Shown here in pieces: positions 42,848-52,542 of a stretch of DNA of 64,000 nucleotides. The notes under the pieces were generated by a model, which searched no databases, had not been told where the DNA came from, and saw only the letters and a list, made by a program, of their open reading frames with translations. The stretch comes from Arthrobacter sp. TMP15 (GTDB taxonomy: Bacteria; Actinomycetota; Actinomycetes; Actinomycetales; Micrococcaceae). A program made the position numbers and the translations under genes. Numbering within the stretch: the stretch's first letter is position 1; the number at the start of each line of letters is the position of its first letter. The stretch is taken from positions 558,001-622,000 of the forward strand of contig NZ_CP154262.1 in the NCBI RefSeq assembly GCF_039529835.1, read 5' to 3'.

Positions 42848-43843
42848 GTGAAGAAGGTTTCTTGGCGGATGGCGTTGTTGGCGGCGGCCGTGGCGCCGAT
42901 GCTGGCATTGAGTGGCTGTTCGAGTACTGGCGGCAAGCCCGCAGAAACGCAGGCGGCTGGCGGTGAAGGGCAGGGCGTTACTACGCCTCGCCTGAAGATT
43001 GCACTCATTACCCATGCCGGTCCCGGCGATACTTTCTGGGACATTGTGCGCAAAGGCGCCGAGGAGGCAGCGGCTAAAGACAACGTTGAGCTGCTCTACA
43101 CCTCAGACCCCGAGGGTGGCCGCCAGGCACAGCTGATAGGGCAGGCTGTGGACCAGAAGGTTGACGGGATCGCCGTTACGCTCGCCAAAGCTGACGCGCT
43201 TAAGGACGCGCTGAAGAAGGCAACGGAGGCGGGTATTCCGATCGTCAGCCTGAACTCAGGCGAAGACGTCTCTGCACAGTTGGGTGCCTTCACGCACTTC
43301 GGATCCAATGAGAAGATCGCCGGCGAGGCCGTGGGCGAGAAACTCAAATCACTGGGGATGACGCACCCCATCTGTGTCATACACGAGCAGGGGAACGTAG
43401 GCCTGGAGGCTCGCTGTGCGGGCGTGAAGGAGAAGATTGCAGGAACTGAAAACTTGTACGTCACCGGAACGGACATGACGCAGGTTTCCTCCACAGTCAC
43501 AGCAAAGCTCCAGGCCACCGCGGACGCCGATGCCATGATCGGCCTTGGCGCACCCTTCACCTTGACGATCCTCAAGGCTGTGGAATCAGCCAACAGCAAG
43601 GTTAAAGTAGCCTCTTTCGATATGAACAAGGAGCTCGCCCAGCAAATCATTGACTCTAAGATCCTCTTCACTGTTGACCAGCAGCCGTGGCTGCAGGGCT
43701 ACGGGGCAGTTGATGCGCTCTGGCTCGCCAAGCGTGGCGGATTCCGGATTGGCGGCGGAAAGCCCGTTCTGACAGGCCCAAGCATCGTGGATAAGGACGC
43801 CGCCAGCGAAGTCCTTAAGTTCGCCCAACAGGGTATTCGCTAA
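42848..43843 (+). CDS. ABC importer sugar-binding lipoprotein (inositol candidate)
   Basis: Periplasmic-binding-protein-like lipoprotein of 331 residues (RbsB/IbpA class). The signal peptide ends in the lipobox LSGC. The mature fold starts LKIALITHAGPGDTFWDIVRKGAEEAA, then DGIAVTLAKADALKDALKKATEAGIPIVSLNSGED, and ends with the hinge region TVDQQPWLQGYGAVDALWLA. The GTG at 42848 has a strong AAAGGAGA site; an upstream in-frame ATG lies within the promoter and was rejected. It starts a three-gene importer operon in the inositol region, so inositol or an isomer is the likely ligand. Confidence 0.92.
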   Translation: MKKVSWRMALLAAAVAPMLALSGCSSTGGKPAETQAAGGEGQGVTTPRLKIALITHAGPGDTFWDIVRKGAEEAAAKDNVELLYTSDPEGGRQAQLIGQAVDQKVDGIAVTLAKADALKDALKKATEAGIPIVSLNSGEDVSAQLGAFTHFGSNEKIAGEAVGEKLKSLGMTHPICVIHEQGNVGLEARCAGVKEKIAGTENLYVTGTDMTQVSSTVTAKLQATADADAMIGLGAPFTLTILKAVESANSKVKVASFDMNKELAQQIIDSKILFTVDQQPWLQGYGAVDALWLAKRGGFRIGGGKPVLTGPSIVDKDAASEVLKFAQQGIR

Positions 43844-43901
43844 GCAGCTTCCAGCTCACTCCCGGGTAGGCCCCGGGAGCGAGCGCAACAGGAGATCAAC
43901 C

Positions 43902-44945
43902 ATGACGCAAACACTTCTCAAACCACCACTTGTTGATGAACGAGTCGGGACACGCAATTCGCTACGAAAACTCCTTGGACGCCCCGAGGTGGGAGCGCTG
44001 GTGGGAGCAATTGTGCTCTTTATTTTCTTCTCCCTGGTATCTGAAACTTTCCTGCAGCCCAACGCCATCTCGACTGTCCTGTACGGCAGCTCAACCATCG
44101 GCATCATGGCGGTGGGTGTCTCACTGTTGATGATAGGAGGTGAATTTGATCTCTCAACCGGTGTGGCTGTTATCAGCTCGGCGTTGACTGCCTCGCTTTT
44201 TAGCTGGTATTTCAGCAGCAACGTCTGGGTTGGGGTGGGGCTGGCTCTTGTAGTGTCCTTGGCCATCGGCTTCATCAACGGCTGGATCCTGATCAAGACA
44301 AAGCTCCCCAGCTTTGTTGTCACCCTGGCTACGTTTCTAATGCTCACCGGGCTCAACCTTGGCCTGACGCGCCTGATCGGTGGCTCGGTGTCATCGCCAT
44401 CCATCGCCACTATGGACGGCTTCGCCTCCGCCCGAGCCATCTTCGCCTCCTCCATTCATATTGGTGGGGTAGAAATCAAAAATACTATTTTCATTTGGAT
44501 CGCCTTGGTTGCTGTCGCGTCATGGGTTTTGCTGCGCACCAAGGTGGGAAACTGGATCTTTGCTGTTGGTGGAGATGCTGCGGCCGCCCGTGCTGTGGGT
44601 GTCCCAGTGACCAAAACCAAGATTGGCCTGTTCATGGCTGTTGGCTTCTGCGGCTGGATCCTGGGCATGCACAACCTGTTTGCCTTTGACACAGTTCAGT
44701 CCGGTGAAGGCATTGGCAATGAATTCCTGTACATCATCGCCGCTGTAATTGGCGGATGTTTGCTCACAGGCGGCTATGGTTCCGCCGTTGGTGGGGCCAT
44801 TGGTGCCCTGATCTTCGGGATGGCAAACAAGGGCATCATCTATGCGCAGTGGAACCCTGACTGGTTCAAGTTCTTCTTGGGCCTGATGTTGCTGCTCGCC
44901 ACCATCGTCAACCTGGTCGTCAAGCGCCGAGCAGAACTCAAGTAA
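43902..44945 (+). CDS. ABC importer permease, RbsC/IatP class
   Basis: Membrane permease of 347 residues with eight to ten hydrophobic spans, of the ribose/galactose/inositol (CUT2) type. Landmarks are [19 protein letters not shown] at the first span, [44 protein letters not shown], and [24 protein letters not shown] and [28 protein letters not shown] segments. CUT2 permeases usually form homodimers, which explains the single permease gene. AGGAGA precedes the ATG. It lies 58 bases after the binding protein and 13 before the ATPase. Confidence 0.93.
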   Translation: MTQTLLKPPLVDERVGTRNSLRKLLGRPEVGALVGAIVLFIFFSLVSETFLQPNAISTVLYGSSTIGIMAVGVSLLMIGGEFDLSTGVAVISSALTASLFSWYFSSNVWVGVGLALVVSLAIGFINGWILIKTKLPSFVVTLATFLMLTGLNLGLTRLIGGSVSSPSIATMDGFASARAIFASSIHIGGVEIKNTIFIWIALVAVASWVLLRTKVGNWIFAVGGDAAAARAVGVPVTKTKIGLFMAVGFCGWILGMHNLFAFDTVQSGEGIGNEFLYIIAAVIGGCLLTGGYGSAVGGAIGALIFGMANKGIIYAQWNPDWFKFFLGLMLLLATIVNLVVKRRAELK

Positions 44946-44958
44946 GGGCCTGAAGATT

Positions 44959-45858
44959 ATGAACTCAAAACAAATCGACCAGCAAACGCTGCTCCAGGGT
45001 GAGCCCGATCCACTGACCCACACACCGATCCACCTGCTCTCCCTTGAATCAGTGGGCAAGCGGTACGGGAACATCATTGCGCTGCGGGATGTCACAATGG
45101 CCGTGGATAACGGCCGGGTGACGTGCGTTTTGGGCGACAACGGTGCCGGAAAATCGACGCTGATCAAGATTATTGCCGGCCTCCACCAGCATGATGAGGG
45201 TACGTTTAAGATCATGGGGCAGGAGCGGAAGCTCGCCAGCCCACGCGAGGCCCTGAACTCGGGAATTGCCGCGGTTTATCAGGATCTTGCCGTGGTTTCA
45301 CTCATGCCGATCTGGCGCAACTTCTTCCTTGGTTCAGAGCTGACTACGGGGAAGGGCCCGTTTAAGCGCCTGGACGTTCAGCGCATGAAGGACATCACGC
45401 TCAAGGAACTGGCGCAGATGGGGATTGAACTCCGTGATGTGGAGCAGCCGATCGGCCAGCTTTCAGGTGGTGAACGCCAATGCGTGGCGATTGCCCGCGC
45501 CGTATATTTCGGAGCCAAGGTCCTCATTCTTGATGAGCCCACTGCGGCCCTGGGAGTAAAGCAGTCCGGGGTGGTGCTGCGTTACATCCTGCAGGCCCGC
45601 GACCGGGGCCTTGGCGTCATCTTCATCACCCACAATCCGCACCACGCTTATCCCGTAGGTGACCGCTTCCTGCTCTTGAAGCGCGGAAAGTCGATTGGTT
45701 ACTACGAAAAGCAGGATGTCACGCTCGAGGAACTCACGGCGCAAATGGCTGGCGGCGCCGAGCTGGCTGAGTTGGCCCACGAGCTTGAGCAGCTCGGTGG
45801 CCATGGCGATGTTGTAGAAGAAGTTCAGGCAGAGGCGGGCAGGGCAGGCGCCCGCTAA
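44959..45858 (+). CDS. ABC importer ATPase, single domain
   Basis: Cytoplasmic ATPase of 299 residues with a single nucleotide-binding domain: Walker [19 protein letters not shown] near residue 55, signature [15 protein letters not shown], Walker [13 protein letters not shown], switch [12 protein letters not shown]2 importers mostly use a fused two-domain ATPase of about 500 residues, so this is the shorter FrcA-like form that would work as a homodimer. The C-terminal 30 residues are acidic and alanine-rich. The gene ends by overlapping the stop of the convergent LacI gene by four bases. Confidence 0.92.
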   Translation: MNSKQIDQQTLLQGEPDPLTHTPIHLLSLESVGKRYGNIIALRDVTMAVDNGRVTCVLGDNGAGKSTLIKIIAGLHQHDEGTFKIMGQERKLASPREALNSGIAAVYQDLAVVSLMPIWRNFFLGSELTTGKGPFKRLDVQRMKDITLKELAQMGIELRDVEQPIGQLSGGERQCVAIARAVYFGAKVLILDEPTAALGVKQSGVVLRYILQARDRGLGVIFITHNPHHAYPVGDRFLLLKRGKSIGYYEKQDVTLEELTAQMAGGAELAELAHELEQLGGHGDVVEEVQAEAGRAGAR

Positions 45859-46901
45859 GAGGGTTGGTCGTGTCCATATCTTGTGGACGGTGCGGCTGTG
45901 CTGCCCCTGATCGCCAAGGCTGGGGGCAGCATCTCATTCGGCGGCGCGGTGGCGCCCGGAACCAGTCTTGCCAAGAGCAGTTCGGCGGCACGCTGGCCAG
46001 CCTCGCGGCTGGAATTATCCACTGAGGTCAGACTGATCCGACGTAATGCCGCTAGCGGCGTATTGTCATAGCCGGCCACTGACAGATCCTGCGGCACGGC
46101 AAGGCCACGTTCCTCAGCGGCGGAGAGCACCCCCAGTGCGGCCATGTCATTGACCGCGAAGATAGCGCTGGGGCGCTGCGATCCGTTCAGCAGTTCCACC
46201 CCTGCGCGGTAACCTTCCTCCTCCGTAAGCCCGCCGTCAGCAAGCTGGACCAAGGCGCCCAGGCCGGCCGTTTCCATGGCTTGCACATAGCCGCTTCTGC
46301 GCTGTGCCCCCACAGCTGTCCCGGGTGCGGAAACGTGGGCAACACTCTTGTGCCCCAAGGAGATCAGGTGCTCCACGGCCAGCCGCGCGCCGGCCTGATC
46401 GTCATTGGTGACAATAGTGGCGTTGGGGCCGGGCCCGGAGGGTGCGCCCAGCACCACGGTGGGAACCTGAGAGGCAGCGGCTGCCAACAAGGCGCTGGGA
46501 GGCATGGTTCCAACAAGCACCAGTGCTTCAATGTTCATTTCCAGCAGCTTGCGCAGCAGGGATTCACCGCTTCGGCTGTCGAGACGAAAATCGCCCATCA
46601 GCATCTGCAGGCCATGCTCCGTGAGCTTGGCGTTTAATCCCTCAACCGCACTGACAAACCAGGGGTTTCGCATGTCATTGAGCACCACGCCCACCGTGCG
46701 GCTACGGGATTCACTGAGCGCGCGGGCGGCGGCGTTTGGCCTATAGCCCAGTGCCAGAACAGCCTGTTCGACGGCGGTGCGCTTGGCCGCGCTGACGTAG
46801 CCAGTGCCGCGCAGCACCAATGACACAACGGATTTGGAAACACCCGCCTGTGCTGCAACATCCATGATGGTTGCAGCGCGAACACGCTGGGTGCCGCTCA
46901 T
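45855..46901 (-). CDS. LacI-family transcriptional regulator
   Basis: Regulator of 348 residues. The helix-turn-helix [23 protein letters not shown] and hinge helix [20 protein letters not shown] are at residues 10-75, and the sugar-binding core follows with [15 protein letters not shown] and [37 protein letters not shown]. It is divergent from the second inositol dehydrogenase/iolE pair, with a perfect palindrome (46928-46945) in the gap, which is its most likely target. That palindrome shares a half-site with the sites near the GntR regulator, so which protein binds which site is open. Confidence 0.93.
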   Translation of the reverse strand: MSGTQRVRAATIMDVAAQAGVSKSVVSLVLRGTGYVSAAKRTAVEQAVLALGYRPNAAARALSESRSRTVGVVLNDMRNPWFVSAVEGLNAKLTEHGLQMLMGDFRLDSRSGESLLRKLLEMNIEALVLVGTMPPSALLAAAASQVPTVVLGAPSGPGPNATIVTNDDQAGARLAVEHLISLGHKSVAHVSAPGTAVGAQRRSGYVQAMETAGLGALVQLADGGLTEEEGYRAGVELLNGSQRPSAIFAVNDMAALGVLSAAEERGLAVPQDLSVAGYDNTPLAALRRISLTSVDNSSREAGQRAAELLLARLVPGATAPPNEMLPPALAIRGSTAAPSTRYGHDQPS

Positions 46902-46927
46902 GGAACCCCTTTTACAAGTTGTTTGTC

Positions 46928-46975
46928 AGTTTGTTAGTACAAACTATTGACGCAGTGTCGGTGAACCTCTAGTCT
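46928..46975 (+). promoter_or_regulatory. palindromic operator and promoter of iolG2-iolE
   Basis: agtttgt (46928-46934) and acaaact (46939-46945) form a perfect 7-base inverted repeat with a 4-base spacer. It is followed by a -35 TTGACG (46947-46952), a 17-base spacer and a -10-like TAGTCT (46970-46975). It lies between the divergent LacI gene and the dehydrogenase gene. Confidence 0.6.
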
Positions 46976-47051
46976 AGCAAGCAGATGTTGGAGCGTTCCA
47001 ACATAGTGACTTATAGGGCCGCTGGTCAGCACCCTGAGGTAAAGGAGCCCC

Positions 47052-48074
47052 ATGAAAGAGATAACCCTCGGCTTGGTTGGTGTAGGGCGTATTGGTGTCA
47101 TGCATGCCAATAACATTGCTGCCCTGAACCAGGCCTTGAACCCACAGGGAGTCACCGTCAAACTCGCTTTGACAGACGTTGCGGTGGAGCATGCCCGCGG
47201 TATAGCCCAGGGTCTGGAGGCCACCTTTTTCCTGACTGTGACCGAGCTAATCGCCTCCGGCATTGACGGTCTTGTCATCGCCACCGGCACAGCCACTCAC
47301 CCCGAGCTGATCAAGGCCGGTGTTGACGCGGGGATTCCGGTTTTTTGCGAGAAACCTGTGGGTGTGAATGTTAGCGAATCTCTCCCAGTACTTGAATACA
47401 TCAAAGCCCACAACGGCACCGTACAGATTGGTCACCAACGGCGTTTTGATGCCGGGTACTTGGAAGCCAAACGTGCCTACAATGCCGGGGAACTGGGCTG
47501 GATCCACTCCCTGCGAGCCGTCACCGGTGATATGGCCCCGCCGCCGGTTGAATTCTTGGCCACTTCCGGAGGGCTCTTCCGCGACTGTTCCGTCCATGAC
47601 TTCGACATTCTGCGCTGGCTGACCGGACAGGAGATTGTGGAGGTCTACGCCAGAGGCTCCAATAACGGGGATCCGGCCATTGGCGAGGTGGGTGATGTTG
47701 ACACCGCGTTGGCTCTTGTAACCTTCGAGGATGGAACGGTGGGCACCGTCTGCGCTACGCGCTACAACGGTGCGGGGCACGATGTTCGGCTTGAAATTCA
47801 AGGCTCCAAGGGCTCACTCATGGTGGGCTTGGATGAGAAAGTAGCCTTGAGATCGGCTGAACAAGGTGTGAATTTTCCCTCCGGTGGCTCGCACCTGACT
47901 TTTGCCGAAAGATTCGAGCCAGCCTACCGTTCTGAGCTGGTGGCCTTTGTTGAACTGATCCTTGGGCAGCGCCAAAACCCCTGCACGCCCGAAGATGCTG
48001 TTGCCGCCTCCAAGGTGGCGGACGCGGCACAAGAATCGCTAGAGACCGGCGTACCTGTCCGGGTCAAACTTTAA
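47052..48074 (+). CDS. second inositol 2-dehydrogenase-like oxidoreductase
   Basis: Gfo/Idh/MocA family protein of 340 residues. The Rossmann motif LVGVGRIGVMHANNI is at the N-terminus, the catalytic Lys is in VFCEKPVGVNV, and the substrate-site segment is GGLFRDCSVHDFDILRWLTGQE. It differs clearly from the first IolG in this window and may act on scyllo-inositol or another isomer. AAAGGAG precedes the ATG. It pairs with iolE (19 bases to the chosen start), so it probably makes the ketone that IolE dehydrates. The pair is transcribed away from the LacI regulator. Confidence 0.92.
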   Translation: MKEITLGLVGVGRIGVMHANNIAALNQALNPQGVTVKLALTDVAVEHARGIAQGLEATFFLTVTELIASGIDGLVIATGTATHPELIKAGVDAGIPVFCEKPVGVNVSESLPVLEYIKAHNGTVQIGHQRRFDAGYLEAKRAYNAGELGWIHSLRAVTGDMAPPPVEFLATSGGLFRDCSVHDFDILRWLTGQEIVEVYARGSNNGDPAIGEVGDVDTALALVTFEDGTVGTVCATRYNGAGHDVRLEIQGSKGSLMVGLDEKVALRSAEQGVNFPSGGSHLTFAERFEPAYRSELVAFVELILGQRQNPCTPEDAVAASKVADAAQESLETGVPVRVKL

Positions 48075-48092
48075 ACCGGAATGGAATACACC

Positions 48093-48965
48093 ATGACTTC
48101 TTCACTTGCCAACCAACTCGCAGCAGCCCCCATTTCCTGGGGTGTCTGCGAGGCCGCAGACTGGGGCTATCAGCTCCCACCCGAACGTGTTCTAGCGGAC
48201 ATGCAAAATTTGGGGATAAAAGCCACAGAGTTTGGCCCCCTGGGCTTTTTGCCCGTGGCACCCGCCCCGCGAGCCGCGATGCTCCAAAGCTACGGACTTG
48301 GGGCCATTGGTGGATTTTTTCCCTCCGTACTCCACCAAGAAGGCAACGATCCGCTGCCCGCTATTGAACGCGAGCTTGACGCGTTCGAGGCAAGTGGTGC
48401 CACGGTTCTGGTGCTTTCTGCCGATAGCGGCGCGGTTTCTTATGATGCAAAGCAGGAACTGACGCCAGCCCAGTGGAAAACCCTTGGCGCCAACTTAGAT
48501 GAGGCTGTTCGGCGGGCCGGCGAACGTGGGATTACTGCCGTACTGCACCCACACGTGGGCACCATGATCGAGTCAGCCACTGCCGTAGAAAGGCTGCTCA
48601 ATGATACCGGTGCCAACATTTGTTTAGACACCGGGCATTTGCTCATTGGCGGAACTGACCCGCTGGAACTTGTGCGCAATTACGCCTCACGGGTGGGGCA
48701 TGCCCATCTAAAGGACGTCAACGCCGAACTGGCTGGCCAGGTGGGCCGCGGCGAACTGGGATTCACCGCAGGTGTGAAGGCGGGTATGTTTGTTCCCCTG
48801 GGCCAAGGTGATTGCCGCATTGCCGAGATCGTGGCGGCGCTGGTCGCCGTCAAATATCAGGGTTGGTACGTCCTGGAACAGGATGCGATTCTAAGCCAAG
48901 CCCCGGAAGGCGAAGGCCCAATGGCCGATGTTCGACGCAGCGTGGACTTCTTGCTGGCGCAGTAG
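48093..48965 (+). CDS. iolE: myo-inosose-2 dehydratase
   Basis: TIM-barrel dehydratase of 290 residues (xylose-isomerase-like fold) that removes water from 2-keto-myo-inositol to give the cyclohexane-1,2-dione intermediate. It begins APISWGVCEAADWGYQLPPERVLADM, with GIKATEFGPLGFLP and metal-site segments AVLHPHVGTMIE, ICLDTGHLLIGG and HAHLKDVN. The ATG at 48093 was preferred to that at 48081, which has little room for a ribosome-binding site. With IolG, IolD, IolB, IolC, the Cgl0159-type aldolase and IolA it completes the inositol pathway in this window. Confidence 0.94.
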   Translation: MTSSLANQLAAAPISWGVCEAADWGYQLPPERVLADMQNLGIKATEFGPLGFLPVAPAPRAAMLQSYGLGAIGGFFPSVLHQEGNDPLPAIERELDAFEASGATVLVLSADSGAVSYDAKQELTPAQWKTLGANLDEAVRRAGERGITAVLHPHVGTMIESATAVERLLNDTGANICLDTGHLLIGGTDPLELVRNYASRVGHAHLKDVNAELAGQVGRGELGFTAGVKAGMFVPLGQGDCRIAEIVAALVAVKYQGWYVLEQDAILSQAPEGEGPMADVRRSVDFLLAQ

Positions 48966-48998
48966 TTGGTTCGGGGGCGGTAGTTCCGGCGGGAAGCA

Positions 48999-49799
48999 TT
49001 AGTTGTGAGCGCGGTAGCCTAAGGCCGCGCTCCCAACGCTGAGTGCGGCACCAATAACCCCAGCTGTATTGTGCAATTTTGCTGGCAGAACGGGGGTACT
49101 CAAACGTAGCTGTGGGAGAAATTCAGCGTGCCGCACTGAAATTCCACCACCCATAATGATCAAATCTGGGGAGAACAAGAACTCTACATGTGAGAGATAA
49201 CGTTGCAACCTGCGCGAGTATTGCTCCCAGCTCAGACCTTCATTTTGGCGTGCTACTGCCGAGGTGGTTGCTTCTGCTTTACTACCGTCGATCTCTAGGT
49301 GACCCAGCTCAAAGTTCGGCACAAGTACCCCATCGACTACCAGCGCCGAGCCAATGCCTGTGCCCAATGTCAAGATTAAAACCACTCCACCTAGGCCCTC
49401 TCCTGCGCCTTGCCTACTCTCTGCCAGGCCTGCTGCATCGGCGTCGTTAAGGACGCTGACTGGCCTCTTCAATGCCTGACCCAAGAGAGCATCAACTTCC
49501 TGGCCGATCCATTCATCGCTGATGTTGGCAGCAGAACATGCCACTCCCGCACGAATGATGGCAGGGAAAGCAACTCCCACGGCCGCCTGTGGAGTTGGGG
49601 CGAACTCCCACTTTTGAACAGTGGTGGCCACCGTTCGCACGGCATCGCAAACAGCGTCCGGGGTAGCCGGGTAAGGGGTGGGGAGCTGTGCAAGATCGCC
49701 AAGTAAACTACCCGTGTGTGTATCCACCACACCATATTTGATGGCGGTGCCGCCCACATCAATGCCCAGCCGCAGGTCCTTGCGCGTAGTTGTATCCAT
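48999..49799 (-). CDS. ppgK: polyphosphate/ATP glucokinase
   Basis: ROK-superfamily kinase of 266 residues, the length of mycobacterial polyphosphate glucokinase. It phosphorylates glucose using polyphosphate or ATP. The phosphate site LGIDVGGTAIKYGVVD is at residues 11-26, catalytic Asp is in VSVLNDADAAGLAE, and LTLGTGIGSALVVDG and LGHLEIDG follow. The ROK-kinase zinc motif CxCGxxGC is absent, as in PPGK proteins. GGAAC precedes the ATG. It lies 103 bases after the GH13 glucosidase on the same strand, so it can trap the glucose released by that enzyme. Confidence 0.92.
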   Translation of the reverse strand: MDTTTRKDLRLGIDVGGTAIKYGVVDTHTGSLLGDLAQLPTPYPATPDAVCDAVRTVATTVQKWEFAPTPQAAVGVAFPAIIRAGVACSAANISDEWIGQEVDALLGQALKRPVSVLNDADAAGLAESRQGAGEGLGGVVLILTLGTGIGSALVVDGVLVPNFELGHLEIDGSKAEATTSAVARQNEGLSWEQYSRRLQRYLSHVEFLFSPDLIIMGGGISVRHAEFLPQLRLSTPVLPAKLHNTAGVIGAALSVGSAALGYRAHN

Positions 49800-49901
49800 G
49801 GAAGTTCCGTTCGTTGTGGGGTGCAGTTCTGGGCGGAGAAAGTGCGGTGCCGCCCACCAGTTCTTGGCAGGCGGCAGCGCAGGGTTATTGGCTAGTAAGG
49901 A

Positions 49902-51575
49902 CTAGACCAGCCACACGGTGGCGTTGGCTGGCAGCTTGCCATCGTCAAGAGCAGCGCTGCTCAGGGCAACAGTTCCTGTGGGAAGTTCAACGGCGGCAGT
50001 GCCAAAGTTGGTCACCACGCTCCAACCGTTGGGACGGGCAAAGTGCAGCACGTCCGGGTTCTCATTGGTGATCCAGGTTAGGTCTTCGGTTGTTTGCAGT
50101 GACCGCCGCAGCGCCAAAGCCTCGCGGTACAAGGACAAGGTTGAACCTGCCGCAGAGTCTTGCGCGGTTACGGCGTGTTGAGCAAACCAGTCCGGCTGAG
50201 GCAGGTGCGCTGGTGCCTCACCAAAGCCAAATGACACCCCTGAACTGGTCCACGGCAGGGGAACGCGGCAACCGTCGCGACCCTTTTCGGTACCGGTGTT
50301 GCGGAAGAAAGCTGGGTCTTGACGATCGGCGTCGGGGATGTCAGCTACTTCATGCAAGCCCAATTCCTCACCCTGATATAGGTAGGAGGAACCTGGCAGT
50401 GCCAACATAAAGAGAGTGGCGGCGTTGGCCCGGCGCAGCCCAAGTTCACGGTCCAGCTCATCCTCGGCTCCGCCAGCCAAGACCCAAGCCTTGCCATCCT
50501 GAGTTGTTTCAGTACCGGTGAGTTGCGGCAGCCCGTAACGGGTTGCATGACGAACAACATCATGGTTGGAAAAAACCCAGGTCGAAGAGGCGCCGGTAGC
50601 GGCGGACTCAGCCAAGTTAGTTGTCACAATCGAGGCAAAAGAAGCAGCATCAAAATTAGCCAAGAGTAGGTCGAAGTTGAAAGCTTGGCCCAGGCCCTCA
50701 GTGGAGGCATAGCGAGCTCGGCGTGAGTGATCCACCCACGCCTCAGCGACGGCTGTGCGGGGAGGGTTGTACTCGTTGAATAAAGTACGCCATTGTGCAT
50801 ATATCTGGTGGACGCCGTCCCGATCCCACAGCGGATTAGTCCCGTTGTGGAGCTCTTGTAGTTCCAAAAGCTGAGCTTGGGACGGCAACGGCTCGGAGAG
50901 GTCCTTGATCAGGGCGTGTGCCACATCAATGCGGAAACCATCAACACCTCTGTCTGACCAAAAGCGAAGGGTTGTTAGGAAATCCGCACGGATCTCCTGG
51001 TTATCCCAGTTGAAATCGGGTTGCTCGGAGGCGAACAAGTGTAAGTACCATTGGCCATCAGCAACCTGGGTCCAGGCGGGCCCCCCAAAGACGGATACCC
51101 AATCTGAGGGTGGTAGTTCCCCGTTGGTCCCCTTGCCGTCGCGGAAGATGTAGCGTGCACGGGCTGCGGAACCTTTCTTCGCTGCCAGTGCTTCTTGGAA
51201 CCATTCATGCTGGTCTGAAGAGTGGTTGGGGACAATGTCCACTATCAGTTTTATGCCGGCGCCATGGAGAGCTGCTGTCATCTGATCGAAGTGCTCCAAC
51301 GTGCCCAACCGGGGGTCAACGTTGCGGTAGTCGGCAACGTCGTAGCCGCCATCAGCCAGCTCTGACGGGTAGAACGGACTTAACCAGACAGCATCTATAT
51401 TTAGGTCTTTCAGGTAAGGGACCTTGGCAGTGATGCCCTTGATGTCGCCGAGCCCATCAGCGTTTGCATCATAAAAACTTCGAGGATAGATCTGGTAGAC
51501 AGCGGCTTGCCGCCACCAATTCGGGTCATCTGAGAGCAGGTGCGGTTTCAGTGCCGAAGGTGTGGAAGTAGACAT
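49902..51575 (-). CDS. GH13 alpha-glucosidase
   Basis: Cytoplasmic glycoside hydrolase of 557 residues. The N-terminus WWRQAAVYQIYPRSFYDANADGLGDIKGI is typical of oligo-1,6- and alpha-1,4-glucosidases. The four GH13 regions are visible: DIVPNHSS, GFRIDVAHAL (nucleophile Asp), AVAEAWVD (acid/base Glu) and FSNHDVVR (third Asp). No signal peptide is present, so imported oligosaccharides are cut inside the cell. AAGGAAC precedes the ATG at 51575; an upstream open extension is not conserved. It follows the MalFG-type permeases by 52 bases and precedes polyphosphate glucokinase, giving a direct route from alpha-glucoside to glucose 6-phosphate. Confidence 0.94.
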   Translation of the reverse strand: MSTSTPSALKPHLLSDDPNWWRQAAVYQIYPRSFYDANADGLGDIKGITAKVPYLKDLNIDAVWLSPFYPSELADGGYDVADYRNVDPRLGTLEHFDQMTAALHGAGIKLIVDIVPNHSSDQHEWFQEALAAKKGSAARARYIFRDGKGTNGELPPSDWVSVFGGPAWTQVADGQWYLHLFASEQPDFNWDNQEIRADFLTTLRFWSDRGVDGFRIDVAHALIKDLSEPLPSQAQLLELQELHNGTNPLWDRDGVHQIYAQWRTLFNEYNPPRTAVAEAWVDHSRRARYASTEGLGQAFNFDLLLANFDAASFASIVTTNLAESAATGASSTWVFSNHDVVRHATRYGLPQLTGTETTQDGKAWVLAGGAEDELDRELGLRRANAATLFMLALPGSSYLYQGEELGLHEVADIPDADRQDPAFFRNTGTEKGRDGCRVPLPWTSSGVSFGFGEAPAHLPQPDWFAQHAVTAQDSAAGSTLSLYREALALRRSLQTTEDLTWITNENPDVLHFARPNGWSVVTNFGTAAVELPTGTVALSSAALDDGKLPANATVWLV

Positions 51576-51627
51576 GGAGTGTTCCTTTGTTTTAGTGCGT
51601 TTGGTGTGAGGTTGGGGGTGCAGAAGC

Positions 51628-52542
51628 CTATTTAACTGCACCGCGCATAACGCCGGACATAATCCAACGCTGCGCGAACAGGTAGACCACAAGAGTCGGC
51701 GCCAGTGCCATGAGATAGGAGGCGAACGCTAGGGAGTAGTTGGTATTGAACTGTCCTTGAAACAACTGCTGGACTACCGGCAGGGTTTGCATTGCGGGAT
51801 CGGCTATGAGCATCTGGGGGAGTAGAAAGTCATTCCAAGAGCCAAGAAAAGCGAAAATGCCTACAGTGGCGCTCATGGGTGCTAAAAGCGGGAAGATCAC
51901 TTTTCGGAATGTTTGCCACGTGCTGGCTCCGTCAAGACGTGCCGCTTCTTCTAGTTCAATGGGAATCGAGCGTAAGAAGGCAATGAACAGTAGGGAGTTG
52001 AAAGATATGCCACCCACAATGTGGATGAATGCAACGCCGAGCGGATTATCTAGCCCAAACATGGCTGTTTGCTTGATCAAAGGAAGGATCACTACAGGGA
52101 ACGGCACAAACATGGCTGAGAGTAGGTAGATGTATGAAAGGCGGAAGAATTTCTTGTCCCAGTTACGCACAATCGCGTAAGCAACCATGGAACTGGCAGC
52201 CAGGGCGCCCAGCACCGAAATGACGGTGATGAAGGCTGTGGACATGAATGCGGCGGGGTAGTTGGTCAAAACAAATGCTTGGGAGAAATTTTCCCATTGC
52301 GGATCCGCTGGCCACGCGAAACCTGTTCCCGAAGCTGCTTGCTCCGGTGATTTCAGCGCCATACTGATGGTGAAATATAAGGGAATTAGGATGGTGAGGG
52401 ATGCAACAAGCAGCAATGCGCTCATCCACCAGTTGATCTTGAATCCTTCGCGGTTGGCGCGCCGAATTTTTCCATGCACGGTTCCGTCTAGTTGCTGTGG
52501 ACCGTGGAGTTCAGGACGTAGGTCTGTCAATGCTGTTGACAT
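51628..52542 (-). CDS. ABC sugar permease, MalG type
   Basis: Membrane permease of 304 residues with six spans, CUT1 class. The hydrophilic N-terminus ends near residue 35. The coupling segment IPIELEEAARLDGASTWQTFRKVIFPLLAP is typical of MalG-like proteins, and the C-terminus FAQRWIMSGVMRGAVK matches the family end. Its ATG overlaps the stop codon of the MalF-type gene by one base (TAATG). It forms the channel with MalF and should be powered by an ATPase encoded elsewhere, since none is in the operon. Confidence 0.94.
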   Translation of the reverse strand: MSTALTDLRPELHGPQQLDGTVHGKIRRANREGFKINWWMSALLLVASLTILIPLYFTISMALKSPEQAASGTGFAWPADPQWENFSQAFVLTNYPAAFMSTAFITVISVLGALAASSMVAYAIVRNWDKKFFRLSYIYLLSAMFVPFPVVILPLIKQTAMFGLDNPLGVAFIHIVGGISFNSLLFIAFLRSIPIELEEAARLDGASTWQTFRKVIFPLLAPMSATVGIFAFLGSWNDFLLPQMLIADPAMQTLPVVQQLFQGQFNTNYSLAFASYLMALAPTLVVYLFAQRWIMSGVMRGAVK

